A stretch of DNA of 9,582 nt from Candidatus Aminicenantota bacterium (GTDB lineage: Bacteria > Acidobacteriota > Aminicenantia > UBA2199), in contig JAGLQA010000511.1 in NCBI GenBank assembly GCA_023137075.1, forward strand, positions 1 through 9,582, read 5' to 3'. The notes beneath the pieces are model-generated. The model did not search any database and had not been told where the DNA came from. It saw nothing but the letters and a program-made list of their open reading frames with translations. Positions 1 through 6,893 of this stretch are shown piece by piece. The position numbers and the translations under genes were made by a program. Numbering within the stretch: position 1 is the first letter of the stretch; each line of letters opens with the position of its first letter.

Positions 1-1500
1 AGTTACGCGCAAATCAGCCTCACGGTTTCCTGTCCCGGCGGACAGGTTTTCATGAAAACCTTTGAGGGTGGATCGTCTCCTTACCTCGATCTTTCGGACA
101 TTAAAGGGCAATTAATAGACGGCTCTTATACCTATGAACTGAAGGTAACCCCCTTAGGTAAAAAGAAAAGGCGGGCGGATGGCGATTCCCTGAAGGAAAA
201 AATGAGCGGAGATATCCCCGGTTTGAAAGGCCTGACCCAGACCGGGTATTTCACGGTTCTCGGCGGCGCCATTGTAACTCCCGGGGCAGTTGCCGAACAA
301 GGCGGTCAACCGGCCGTAACCCAGGGTGACCCCGCTCGCCCCCTTGACCAGGTCATTCTTGACGACCTGATCGTGACCATGAGCCTTTGTGTCGGTTTCG
401 ACTGCGTGAACGGTGAAAGTTTCGGTTTCGACACAATCCGGTTGAAAGAGAACAACCTGCGCATCCATTTTCAAGATACCAGTAACAGTGCATCGTTCCC
501 CACCAACGACTGGCGGATTATCATCAATGACAGCAGCAACGGCGGTGCCAGCTATTATGCCATCGAGGATTCCAACGCGGGAAGAAAACCCTTCACCATC
601 GAAGCCGGCGCCCCCTCTAATTCCCTTTATGTCGATGATGGGGGCAGGGTCGGTTTCGGAACGGCTACTCCCGTGGTAGACATGCATGTAAAAACCGGTA
701 ATACCCCGACTCTCCGCTTAGAACAGGACGGTTCATCCGGGTTTACCCCGCAAACCTGGGATGTGGCCGGGAACGAGGCCAACTTCTTTATCCGCGACGC
801 CACCAACGGGTCCACGCTGCCCTTCAGAATCCAGCCGGGGGCACCAAGCAGCGCTCTCGCCATCATGAGCGACGGCAAAATCGGTATCGGCACCTGGTCG
901 CCGGATTTTCCCTTACATTTACTAACAGGTTCCAGTACCAATGCGTCAATTGTAGCAGAACGGACCAACGGCGCGAAAATCTACATGAATGCTACGGATA
1001 GTTATGCCAATTTCGGTTCTGTTACCAGCCACCCCCTCAGGCTCGTTACAAGCGGCGTTGGAAAAGTTATGATTTCAGAGGATGGCGACATGGCCATCGG
1101 CGGTGGTGATACCATTGACCCGCCTTATAAACTGACCGTGTATAACTCTGCCAACTCCGCCTATGGTTACAGTGACGGCGGAGCCTGGGCAACCGGTTCC
1201 AGCCGGGAATTCAAGGAAAATATCAAAGATATCGACGCTGATGAAGCGCTGGATGCCTTTAAAAAACTCAATCCCATCCGCTTTAATTACAAAGGAGTTG
1301 AAAAAGATGAGCACTTAGGTTTCATCGCCGAAGATGTCCCGGAAATAGTGGCTACCCGCAACCGTGATGCCATCAGCGCCATGGACATCGTAACCCTGTT
1401 AACCAAAGTGGTCCAGGAGCAGCAGCAGGCGGTCGAGCAGCATGAGAAGACCATAGCTGAATTGAAAAAGGAGATCTCCGAACTCAAGAAAAACCGTTAA
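1..1500 (+). CDS. Surface/fibre protein with C-terminal peptidase S74 (intramolecular chaperone) domain, 5'-truncated by window edge
   Basis: The frame is open from base 1 (499 codons plus TAA). The 17 residues before the first Met (base 52) read as continuous beta-sandwich sequence and no good Shine-Dalgarno precedes that Met, so the true start is probably left of the window. Numbered from that Met, residues about 135-215 and 220-292 are two degenerate repeats: each begins with an LRI/LRL strand, has a PFxIxxGAPSxxL segment, and ends with GFGTATP or GIGTWSP followed by a MHV/LHL strand. A weaker third copy follows (about 299-363). Residues 383-455 match the S74 chaperone that trimerises and self-cleaves in phage fibres and some bacterial surface proteins. 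SSREFKENI at 383-391 corresponds to the usual SDxRxKxNI cleavage motif and HLGFIAEDVPE lies at 421-431. A Gln/Glu/Lys-rich coiled coil ends the protein (about 455-482). Inference: secreted trimeric fibre-like protein, not necessarily phage. Substrate or partner unknown. Confidence 0.85.
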   Translation, partial: SYAQISLTVSCPGGQVFMKTFEGGSSPYLDLSDIKGQLIDGSYTYELKVTPLGKKKRRADGDSLKEKMSGDIPGLKGLTQTGYFTVLGGAIVTPGAVAEQGGQPAVTQGDPARPLDQVILDDLIVTMSLCVGFDCVNGESFGFDTIRLKENNLRIHFQDTSNSASFPTNDWRIIINDSSNGGASYYAIEDSNAGRKPFTIEAGAPSNSLYVDDGGRVGFGTATPVVDMHVKTGNTPTLRLEQDGSSGFTPQTWDVAGNEANFFIRDATNGSTLPFRIQPGAPSSALAIMSDGKIGIGTWSPDFPLHLLTGSSTNASIVAERTNGAKIYMNATDSYANFGSVTSHPLRLVTSGVGKVMISEDGDMAIGGGDTIDPPYKLTVYNSANSAYGYSDGGAWATGSSREFKENIKDIDADEALDAFKKLNPIRFNYKGVEKDEHLGFIAEDVPEIVATRNRDAISAMDIVTLLTKVVQEQQQAVEQHEKTIAELKKEISELKKNR

Positions 1501-1541
1501 TAGATATAGAAGTTTTTGGCATATTTCTTATTAATTCGACA

Positions 1542-1589
1542 CAGGGGCTTGATTCATCAGGCCCCTGAGGGGATAATTTCATTTTTTTT
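1542..1589 (+). terminator. Probable transcription terminator after the S74 gene
   Basis: An 11-bp hairpin (1542-1552 paired with 1557-1567, TTCA loop, one T-G wobble, GGGGC/GCCCC core) lies 41 nt after the S74 stop codon. A run of eight T occurs at 1582-1589, but 14 nt separate it from the stem, so it is not a textbook intrinsic terminator. A second possible stem (AGGGGA 1568-1573 with TCCCCT 1594-1599) would enclose the T run. It plausibly separates the S74 transcript from the exporter operon. Confidence 0.5.
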
Positions 1590-1647
1590 GGTTTCCCCTT
1601 GAATTTTTCCCCTGTTTATGTTAACTATATACCTTGAATAAAATCCT

Positions 1648-1653
1648 TATAAT
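1648..1653 (+). promoter_or_regulatory. Candidate -10 box for the exporter operon
   Basis: A perfect TATAAT lies in the AT-rich spacer between the hairpin after the S74 gene and wzm. No convincing -35 hexamer is found at 16-18 bp spacing (bases 1624-1631 give only AT-rich sequence), and there is no extended-10 TGN. If it is used, the transcript would carry a leader of roughly 120 nt before wzm. The call rests on the hexamer and its position only. Confidence 0.25.
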
Positions 1654-1672
1654 AAAGGGTAAACAGACATTT

Positions 1673-1765
1673 ATGAATATTAAAAGTGGAAGAATTTTTT
1701 CCAGCCGCGAATATCCGAAGGGCGGAAGCCTGCCCGGAAAAAGACCACCGGTCTACTGTGAGTGA
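1673..1765 (+). CDS. Possible small ORF (30 aa) in the wzm leader, unrecognised
   Basis: ATG at 1673 runs 30 codons to TGA at 1763-1765, ending 16 nt before the wzm start. The predicted peptide is basic and rich in Gly, Pro, Arg and Lys (SSREYPKGGSLPGKRPP in the middle). There is no convincing Shine-Dalgarno: the nearest purine stretch, AAAGGG at 1654-1659, is 13 nt away. The second half coincides with the GC-rich hairpins at 1714-1753, so the open frame could be incidental to RNA structure. I do not recognise the peptide. Confidence 0.15.
   Translation: MNIKSGRIFSSREYPKGGSLPGKRPPVYCE
1688..1753 (+). other. Structured GC-rich leader with three consecutive hairpins upstream of wzm
   Basis: Three inverted repeats follow each other: GGAAGA...TTTTCC (1688-1702); a longer interrupted hairpin 1714-1738 in which TCC, GGGC and GG pair with CC, GCCC and GGA around an AAG loop with a bulged T; and GACC-ACC-GGTC (1743-1753). 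The wzm Shine-Dalgarno-like GAAGAAGAG (1764-1772) lies just downstream. None is followed by a T run, so this does not look like a terminator. It could be a 5'-UTR regulatory structure. It matches no riboswitch class that I can recognise with confidence. Confidence 0.3.
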
Positions 1766-1781
1766 AGAAGAGATTTGACAG

Positions 1782-2618
1782 ATGACAAAAACGAGTTTAA
1801 AGAAATATTTGAACCTGGGGGGATTTTTAAACTTCCTGAAGGGGCTGGTTGAAAACCGCAGGATCATATATGAATTGGTACAAAAGGATATCAAGAATCA
1901 ATCCTTAGGCTCTTTTTTCGGGATAACCTGGTCCTTCGTCCATCCCACGGTTTTTATATTGGTGCTCTGGTTTGTTTTTTCCACCGGGCTCAGGGGAGCC
2001 AGATCGGCAGGCGAAGCTCCCTTCATCCTTTACCTGATTGCCGGACTCGTGGTATGGAACTTCTTCTCCGCAGCCCTAATCACCGGCACCATGTCCATTA
2101 AGCAAAACAGCTTTTTTGTTCAAAAGATGGTCTTCCGGATCAGCATGCTGCCGGTCGTTAAAATCTTATCCGCTTTAGTCATCCATTCATTCTTTCTCAT
2201 CGTTATGATCATCGTATACATTGCTCACGGTTATTTTGTCGATATCTACTATATTCAACTTTTATACTATATTTTTGCTACCATCATACTCACACTAGGG
2301 ATATCATGGCTTACCTCTTCCGTGGTTTTATTTTTTCCCGACTTGCTGCAGATCATACAATTAGTGGTTCGCATCGGTTTCTGGTTTACTCCTATCATCT
2401 GGATGATCGATAGAGTACCTCAAAAATACCAAATTTTCATCAAGGCCAACCCGGCCTACTACTTAGTCATGGGGTACCGGGAGTGCCTGCTCTACAAGGT
2501 CTGGTTCTGGGAACACCCGGTTTTAACTATTTATTTCTGGCTATTTACCTTATTTATTTTCGCCTTCGGAAGTATTCTCTTCATGCGACTGAAACCCCAC
2601 TTCGCCGACGTATTGTAA
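1782..2618 (+). CDS. wzm: ABC-2 type polysaccharide export permease (Wzm/TagG family)
   Basis: The 278-aa protein has the usual length and architecture of the membrane subunit that forms the pore for undecaprenyl-linked O-antigen, capsule or teichoic-acid chains. An N-terminal amphipathic region carries the family signature (DIKNQSLGSFFGITWSFVHP, about 36-55). About six hydrophobic segments follow, near 55-69, 82-101, 126-149, 155-184, 187-208 and 248-267. A conserved LKPHFADVL tail closes the protein (270-278). The start at 1782 is preceded by GAAGAAGAG with about 9 nt spacing. The stop is one base before wzt, so the two are surely co-expressed and form the A2B2 transporter in the inner membrane. 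The substrate cannot be read from this subunit alone; the neighbours suggest a decorated extracellular polysaccharide. The symbol is by family resemblance. Confidence 0.93.
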   Translation: MTKTSLKKYLNLGGFLNFLKGLVENRRIIYELVQKDIKNQSLGSFFGITWSFVHPTVFILVLWFVFSTGLRGARSAGEAPFILYLIAGLVVWNFFSAALITGTMSIKQNSFFVQKMVFRISMLPVVKILSALVIHSFFLIVMIIVYIAHGYFVDIYYIQLLYYIFATIILTLGISWLTSSVVLFFPDLLQIIQLVVRIGFWFTPIIWMIDRVPQKYQIFIKANPAYYLVMGYRECLLYKVWFWEHPVLTIYFWLFTLFIFAFGSILFMRLKPHFADVL

Positions 2619-2619
2619 A

Positions 2620-4017
2620 ATGTCCGACACAGCCATCAAAATAAAAAATCTCTCCAAAGTCTACAAGCTGTACGACCGGAACATCGACCGCTTGAAAGAA
2701 GCGGTGAATCCCTTTAAGAAAAAATATTACCGTCCCTTTTACGCCCTTAAGAACATCAACCTTACCGTAAAGAAAGGGGAAATCCTGGGCGTTATCGGCA
2801 GAAACGGCGCGGGAAAATCGACCCTGCTGAAAATCATTACCGGGGTTTTAACCCCAACCAATGGCAGTTGCATCGTTAGGGGGAAAATTTCACCGCTCTT
2901 AGGCATGGCAGCAGGCTTTAATCCCGAATTAACGGGCCTGGAAAATATATATATGAACGGGACGATAAAAGGATTTTCCAAAAAAGAGATGGACTCCAGG
3001 CTGGATGAAATCCTCTCTTTCGCGGAAATCGGGGAGTACATCAATCAACCGGTAAAAACCTACTCCAGCGGCATGAATGCCCGCCTGGGTTTTGCCGTGG
3101 CTATTAATATCGATCCGGAAATATTGATTATCGATGAAGTGCTTTCTGTGGGGGATGAACTCTTCCGGAGGAAATGTTATGCCAAGATGGAAGAACTGTT
3201 TAATGCCGGTTGTACGGTATTGTACGTTTCCCATAATGTGAACTCTGTGCATGAAATATGTTCAAGGGCCATCCTTCTGGAAAAAGGGGGATCAATTTTA
3301 GAAGGACCCCCCAAAATGGTGACCATGTGTTACCAGAAGCTCCTTTTCAGTAAACCCGAAAACCAAAAAGAATACCTGGAAGAGATTATCCAACTTAATA
3401 AGAATGACCAAAAAAAGAAGGATTTTATGACGCTTCCCGAAAAAGAACAAAAGGAAAATCTCAAGGTTGAACAAATTAAAACAGAGGATAAAAAAGAGGA
3501 AAAAAAACAAAAGGCATTTCTTATTCCAAATTTCGAACCCAAAAGTACTATCGTTGAAAAAAATTTTGATGTTGAACTATATGATATACATATCAAGACA
3601 TTAAACGGGAAAAGAGTAAATGTCCTGGTAACAAATGAGGAGTATTTTTTATCATATAAAGTAAAATTTAACGAGGATGTTGAAAACCTCGTCTTCTCCT
3701 GGGTTTTTAAAAGCAATATAGGTAAAATCCTGTCTGGTGTAAGGTATCCCGGCAAGAAAAACACCTTATCTACTGCACAAAAAAATCAAATCTACCATTT
3801 AGATTGGAAGTTTACGTGTAATTTGCTGAAGAACACATACTACGCTGATATTGGTGTTATTCAACTGAAAAATAATGAGAAAAAAGTAATTATTGCGCTT
3901 TATGATGCTTATGTGTTTAAAGTACAGGATGCTGATATTGATAAAAACAGCGAATCCTACTGGGCTGTTTTTAAAATGGAACAAAGACTGGAAAATGTAA
4001 AAATTACAAATGAATGA
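2620..4017 (+). CDS. wzt: ABC transporter ATPase with C-terminal substrate-binding extension (Wzt type)
   Basis: The 465-aa protein has an ATPase domain at about 1-240: Walker A GRNGAGKS (60-67), a Wzt-type Q-loop region GFNPELTGLENIY (99-111), signature YSSGM (148-152), Walker B ILIIDE (168-173) and H-loop His205. A Lys/Glu/Asn-rich linker spans about 245-300. A beta-rich domain at about 312-455 resembles the Wzt C-terminal carbohydrate-binding sandwich (SNIGKILSGV at 365-374, LLKNTYYADIGV at 402-413). In this subfamily that domain recognises the terminal modification of the finished chain before export. The start is one base after the wzm stop with no Shine-Dalgarno of its own, indicating translational coupling. 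Base composition drops from about 53% GC in the ATPase part to about 32% in the linker, suggesting a recombinant origin of the C-terminal half. Confidence 0.93.
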   Translation: MSDTAIKIKNLSKVYKLYDRNIDRLKEAVNPFKKKYYRPFYALKNINLTVKKGEILGVIGRNGAGKSTLLKIITGVLTPTNGSCIVRGKISPLLGMAAGFNPELTGLENIYMNGTIKGFSKKEMDSRLDEILSFAEIGEYINQPVKTYSSGMNARLGFAVAINIDPEILIIDEVLSVGDELFRRKCYAKMEELFNAGCTVLYVSHNVNSVHEICSRAILLEKGGSILEGPPKMVTMCYQKLLFSKPENQKEYLEEIIQLNKNDQKKKDFMTLPEKEQKENLKVEQIKTEDKKEEKKQKAFLIPNFEPKSTIVEKNFDVELYDIHIKTLNGKRVNVLVTNEEYFLSYKVKFNEDVENLVFSWVFKSNIGKILSGVRYPGKKNTLSTAQKNQIYHLDWKFTCNLLKNTYYADIGVIQLKNNEKKVIIALYDAYVFKVQDADIDKNSESYWAVFKMEQRLENVKITNE

Positions 4018-6040
4018 AAATTTCTTCAATTTACCTAAAGAACTCATGGTTGAAAAGTGTTCTGAAAAATGGACACCCTGGGTTATGATAAAAAATCTTA
4101 TAATGATTCCACATAATTCCCCAATCGCTAAAGGACTTCGTTATAAATGCAGTATTAGACATAAAGGAATTTGTCTTTACCGGTTTTTTATCATTTTGGT
4201 TCTTACAGCAGCCACTTTTTTTCATAATAATTGCTCCTCTCACGAAACACCTCAATTCAAGAGACTTAAGAACAGTAAAATAACAATAAACGATCAAAAA
4301 AAATTTTCTCTTAAAGAAGATTTTCATGGCGATCTTTATTTTTTGCGTGGTAATGTAACATTTCCTTTTTTTGTCCATGATCATTCTCTTACTATAAAGA
4401 GTAGTTTTGCCGGTGATACAGGTGTATATTTTGTTTTGTTTTCCAAAAGTAAAGATAGCCTGGAAATTTATAAAAAAAATTCCGTGTCTGATGATAAACC
4501 TGTATTTTTTAAAAAGATAAGCTTAGATAGAGGCTTTAATGAGATTTTTTTTCGCAGTGAAGTCAAAATAAATGACAGTTTTTCCTTAAAAAGTACAACA
4601 GGCAAAAAAATCATCGCCTCAACCCCCATTGCTTATAAAATAATACCTCCTTCTGAAAGAAAGTATGTGTTTTTAATTTCCGTCGATACCTTAAGTGCAT
4701 TACATATGAGCCTTTATGGGTACAATAGAAAAACAACACCTCATGTAGATAGTTTTTCACAGGATGCTGTCGTTTTTAAAAATTCTTATGCCAACTCATC
4801 CTGGACCGTATCGTCACATATGTGTCTATTTACCTCCTTACTTGAACACCGGCATAGAGTTTTACAAGCTAAAAGTTATACAAAAAAAGAAAACAATGAA
4901 TATGCAGAAGAAAAAAGATATATTTTCCCTTTATCCCCTTCGATTCCATTTTTGATTGAAAATATTTCCAGGAATTTCATTACCATTAGCTTTAATGGCG
5001 GGGCAAATGTTTCGGCTCATTTCGGATTCTTCAGAGGATTCGATTTATATATGAGTAACAACGATCAAGATGACATTTATGCTTCAAAAAATCTATTTGA
5101 GAATACGAGAAAAAATTTGCTGAATTTTTCTTTCCCGCAAGCTTTTTATTTCCTACATACATACCATGTACATACACCTTATAAACCGGAAAAATCATGT
5201 CTTGAATCGGTAGATAAAAATGTCGGAATAAAAACCTTTGATCTTAATGAATATCGAGGTCACAGGGACATGTTCAGGACATTCCCGACTAAGTTTGTAA
5301 ATGATGTTAAAAGTTTATATGATGCCGAAATATTAAGTTTTGACAAAGCTTTCGGTGATTTTATCGCTTTTTTGAAATCCAGCGGTATCTATGACAATGC
5401 AACGATCATCCTATTATCCGATCATGGAGAGGAATTCCTGGAGCATGATAGTTGGAACCATGCCACCGACTTATATAATGAGCAAATAAAGATTCCCCTG
5501 ATAATAAAATTTCCAAATCAAAAATTTCGAGGAAAAAAAATTTCTGCAAATGTTAGCCTGTTAGATGTGATGCCAACTCTTCTGGATTACTATGGTATTG
5601 ATAGCCACCTGAACATCGCCGGGAAATCGCTGATGGGAATCATCGCAGGAAACGATAAAAGTTTAGATGAGAGATTCGTGGTTTCATCCATTTTCAGAAG
5701 TAAACCATTCAGTTTTCTCCCGGGAAAGATAGCATTAATTCACAAGGGATTTAAATTAATATTTAATGAACCCCTTCAAAAAAAAACTCTTGCTTATTTC
5801 CATAAAGATCCTCCCTTTATTTCCAAATATGAATTGTACGATTTAAAAAAAGATAAAAATGAAAGAGTTAATCTCTTTGGAAATAAATCAAAATCAAAAC
5901 AAATTCAACGTATCTTCAAAACTCTGGTGGAACTGGTAAAACAAATGAAAAAAAACAAGATCAATGCGGTTGACAGAAAAAAAGTGAAAATACCGGAAGA
6001 ATTAATCGAGCAATTGAAAACACTTGGCTATTTAGAATAA
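4010..6040 (+). CDS. Membrane-anchored sulfatase/alkaline-phosphatase superfamily protein with Thr at the nucleophile position
   Basis: The 676-aa protein has one hydrophobic segment (about 54-73), a beta-strand-rich region without recognised motifs (about 90-213) and a sulfatase-fold domain (about 217-585). Visible motifs are SVDTL (224-228; Asp226 probable metal ligand), SSWTVSSH (263-270), HTPY (388-391), DHGEE (471-475), NHATDLYNEQIKIPLII (483-499) and SLLDVMPTLLDYYGI (516-530). The tail ends LKTLGYLE. Formylglycine sulfatases have Cys/Ser-x-Pro-Ser-Arg; here Thr266 aligns with that nucleophile and His270 with Arg. This resembles Thr-nucleophile relatives such as phosphoethanolamine or phosphoglycerol transferases more than true sulfatases. 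The catalytic domain is predicted periplasmic. The start overlaps the wzt stop by 8 nt. Met14, Met26 and Met32 are alternative starts, none with a good Shine-Dalgarno. Substrate unknown; inferred to act on the exported glycan. Confidence 0.82.
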   Translation: MNENFFNLPKELMVEKCSEKWTPWVMIKNLIMIPHNSPIAKGLRYKCSIRHKGICLYRFFIILVLTAATFFHNNCSSHETPQFKRLKNSKITINDQKKFSLKEDFHGDLYFLRGNVTFPFFVHDHSLTIKSSFAGDTGVYFVLFSKSKDSLEIYKKNSVSDDKPVFFKKISLDRGFNEIFFRSEVKINDSFSLKSTTGKKIIASTPIAYKIIPPSERKYVFLISVDTLSALHMSLYGYNRKTTPHVDSFSQDAVVFKNSYANSSWTVSSHMCLFTSLLEHRHRVLQAKSYTKKENNEYAEEKRYIFPLSPSIPFLIENISRNFITISFNGGANVSAHFGFFRGFDLYMSNNDQDDIYASKNLFENTRKNLLNFSFPQAFYFLHTYHVHTPYKPEKSCLESVDKNVGIKTFDLNEYRGHRDMFRTFPTKFVNDVKSLYDAEILSFDKAFGDFIAFLKSSGIYDNATIILLSDHGEEFLEHDSWNHATDLYNEQIKIPLIIKFPNQKFRGKKISANVSLLDVMPTLLDYYGIDSHLNIAGKSLMGIIAGNDKSLDERFVVSSIFRSKPFSFLPGKIALIHKGFKLIFNEPLQKKTLAYFHKDPPFISKYELYDLKKDKNERVNLFGNKSKSKQIQRIFKTLVELVKQMKKNKINAVDRKKVKIPEELIEQLKTLGYLE

Positions 6041-6056
6041 GAAAGGAGCTACTAAA

Positions 6057-6821
6057 ATGATTAAACCGAAATTCTTCAGTCAGAATGGCGAAGATTACCT
6101 GTTGTGGAAGTTTTTTGAGGAAAAAAGGAATGGATTTTTCGTTGATATTGGGGCATTTGACGGGGTTCATATAAGTAACACTTATGCTTTAGAACTAATG
6201 GGGTGGAAAGGTATTTGTGTCGAACCAAACCCGGAGATATTTGAATTATGCCGGAAGAACCGGCCCAGCGCAAACTGTCTGACCGATGTCTGTATTGGGG
6301 AAAAAAAACGAAGAAAGAAAAAGTTTTATATCGATGAGATCGGTTTGCTGTCAACGACCATTAAGAATAAGGAAAAGTTAATTGATCTTAGACAACGCTA
6401 TAAAAACAGGGGATTACCTTTTTCAGGTTTAAAGAAGGTGAAGTTAAAAGCAAGTACTTTTAATGAGATACTCGAAAATAACCTTCAAGCTGGAGAAAAA
6501 ATCGATTTTGTATCAATAGACACGGAAGGGAATGAATTAGATATATTAAAAGGGATAGATTTTAAACAATACAATATCAGGGTACTGGTGATTGAGTCCG
6601 ATAAATTGAGTGAAAAAGAAATGGCGGAATTATTGTTGGAAAAGGGGAGCTATATGTTTGCCAGGAAAACCTTCCATAATTCTTTCTTCGTAAAAGATAG
6701 TGAAGATATAAAAAGGTTAAATAGTATCCCCATTAATTGTGTGATTGAAAAGCAGTTACATCCAAAAGGCCTCAAATATACGCCTCCCGATTTTCTCAAA
6801 GAACGGATAATCAAGGAATAA
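6057..6821 (+). CDS. FkbM family SAM-dependent methyltransferase
   Basis: The 254-aa protein is a typical FkbM-domain enzyme. The SAM-binding motif FVDIGAFDG is at 28-36, with the acidic ribose-binding position in CVEPNP (54-59). The family-typical FVSIDTEGNELDILKG block is at 151-166 (DTEGNE 155-160), followed by an IRVLVIE strand (174-180). FkbM enzymes O-methylate sugars or other hydroxyl groups, and are common in O-antigen, capsule and glycolipid loci. A strong GAAAGGAG Shine-Dalgarno (about 6041-6048) precedes the ATG by about 8 nt, so this start is well supported. It follows the sulfatase-like gene by 16 nt, in the same AT-rich block. Terminal methylation is a known chain-stop and export signal in some Wzm/Wzt systems. 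A similar role here is inference; the acceptor cannot be told from sequence. Confidence 0.9.
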   Translation: MIKPKFFSQNGEDYLLWKFFEEKRNGFFVDIGAFDGVHISNTYALELMGWKGICVEPNPEIFELCRKNRPSANCLTDVCIGEKKRRKKKFYIDEIGLLSTTIKNKEKLIDLRQRYKNRGLPFSGLKKVKLKASTFNEILENNLQAGEKIDFVSIDTEGNELDILKGIDFKQYNIRVLVIESDKLSEKEMAELLLEKGSYMFARKTFHNSFFVKDSEDIKRLNSIPINCVIEKQLHPKGLKYTPPDFLKERIIKE

Positions 6822-6824
6822 ACT

Positions 6825-6893
6825 ATGGCTGTAAAAGTCCATTATTTACATAAAAAAATGCCCAGTGAAAAAAAAGGAGTAACTTTAGAATGA
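6825..6893 (+). CDS. Possible coupling small ORF (22 aa) between fkbM and the glycosyltransferase
   Basis: ATG at 6825, three bases after the fkbM stop codon, opens 22 codons ending in TGA at 6891-6893. That stop overlaps the next gene's ATG in an ATGA arrangement. An AAGGA (6814-6818) lies 6 nt before the start. The peptide (MAVKVHYLHKK, then a Lys/Glu-rich end) is not recognised. The downstream gene has its own GGAG site inside this frame, so the small ORF may be incidental or serve only for translational coupling. Confidence 0.25.
   Translation: MAVKVHYLHKKMPSEKKGVTLE

Noticed and set aside
52..54. ATG at 52 as the true start of the S74 gene.
   Set aside because: The frame is open and protein-like back to base 1, and there is no proper ribosome site, so the gene is more likely truncated by the window.
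1..1500. Phage tail fibre / prophage boundary because of the S74 domain.
   Set aside because: No other phage gene, integrase or attachment site is visible. Bacterial non-phage proteins with GIGTxxP repeats and S74 tails are common.
1714..1765. Faint resemblance to a cobalamin riboswitch core (GGAAGCC, then CTACTGTGA).
   Set aside because: The GGTgaaAATCC element and the GCCACTG B12-box context are absent, the spacing is wrong, and the downstream genes have no B12 link.
1625..1894. Reverse-strand open frame of 89 codons across the wzm leader.
   Set aside because: It overlaps the wzm start antisense, has no recognisable domain, and its composition follows from the opposite strand.
4010..6040. 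Annotation as a classical formylglycine arylsulfatase.
   Set aside because: Thr266 and His270 replace the Cys/Ser and Arg of the C/S-x-P-S-R modification motif.
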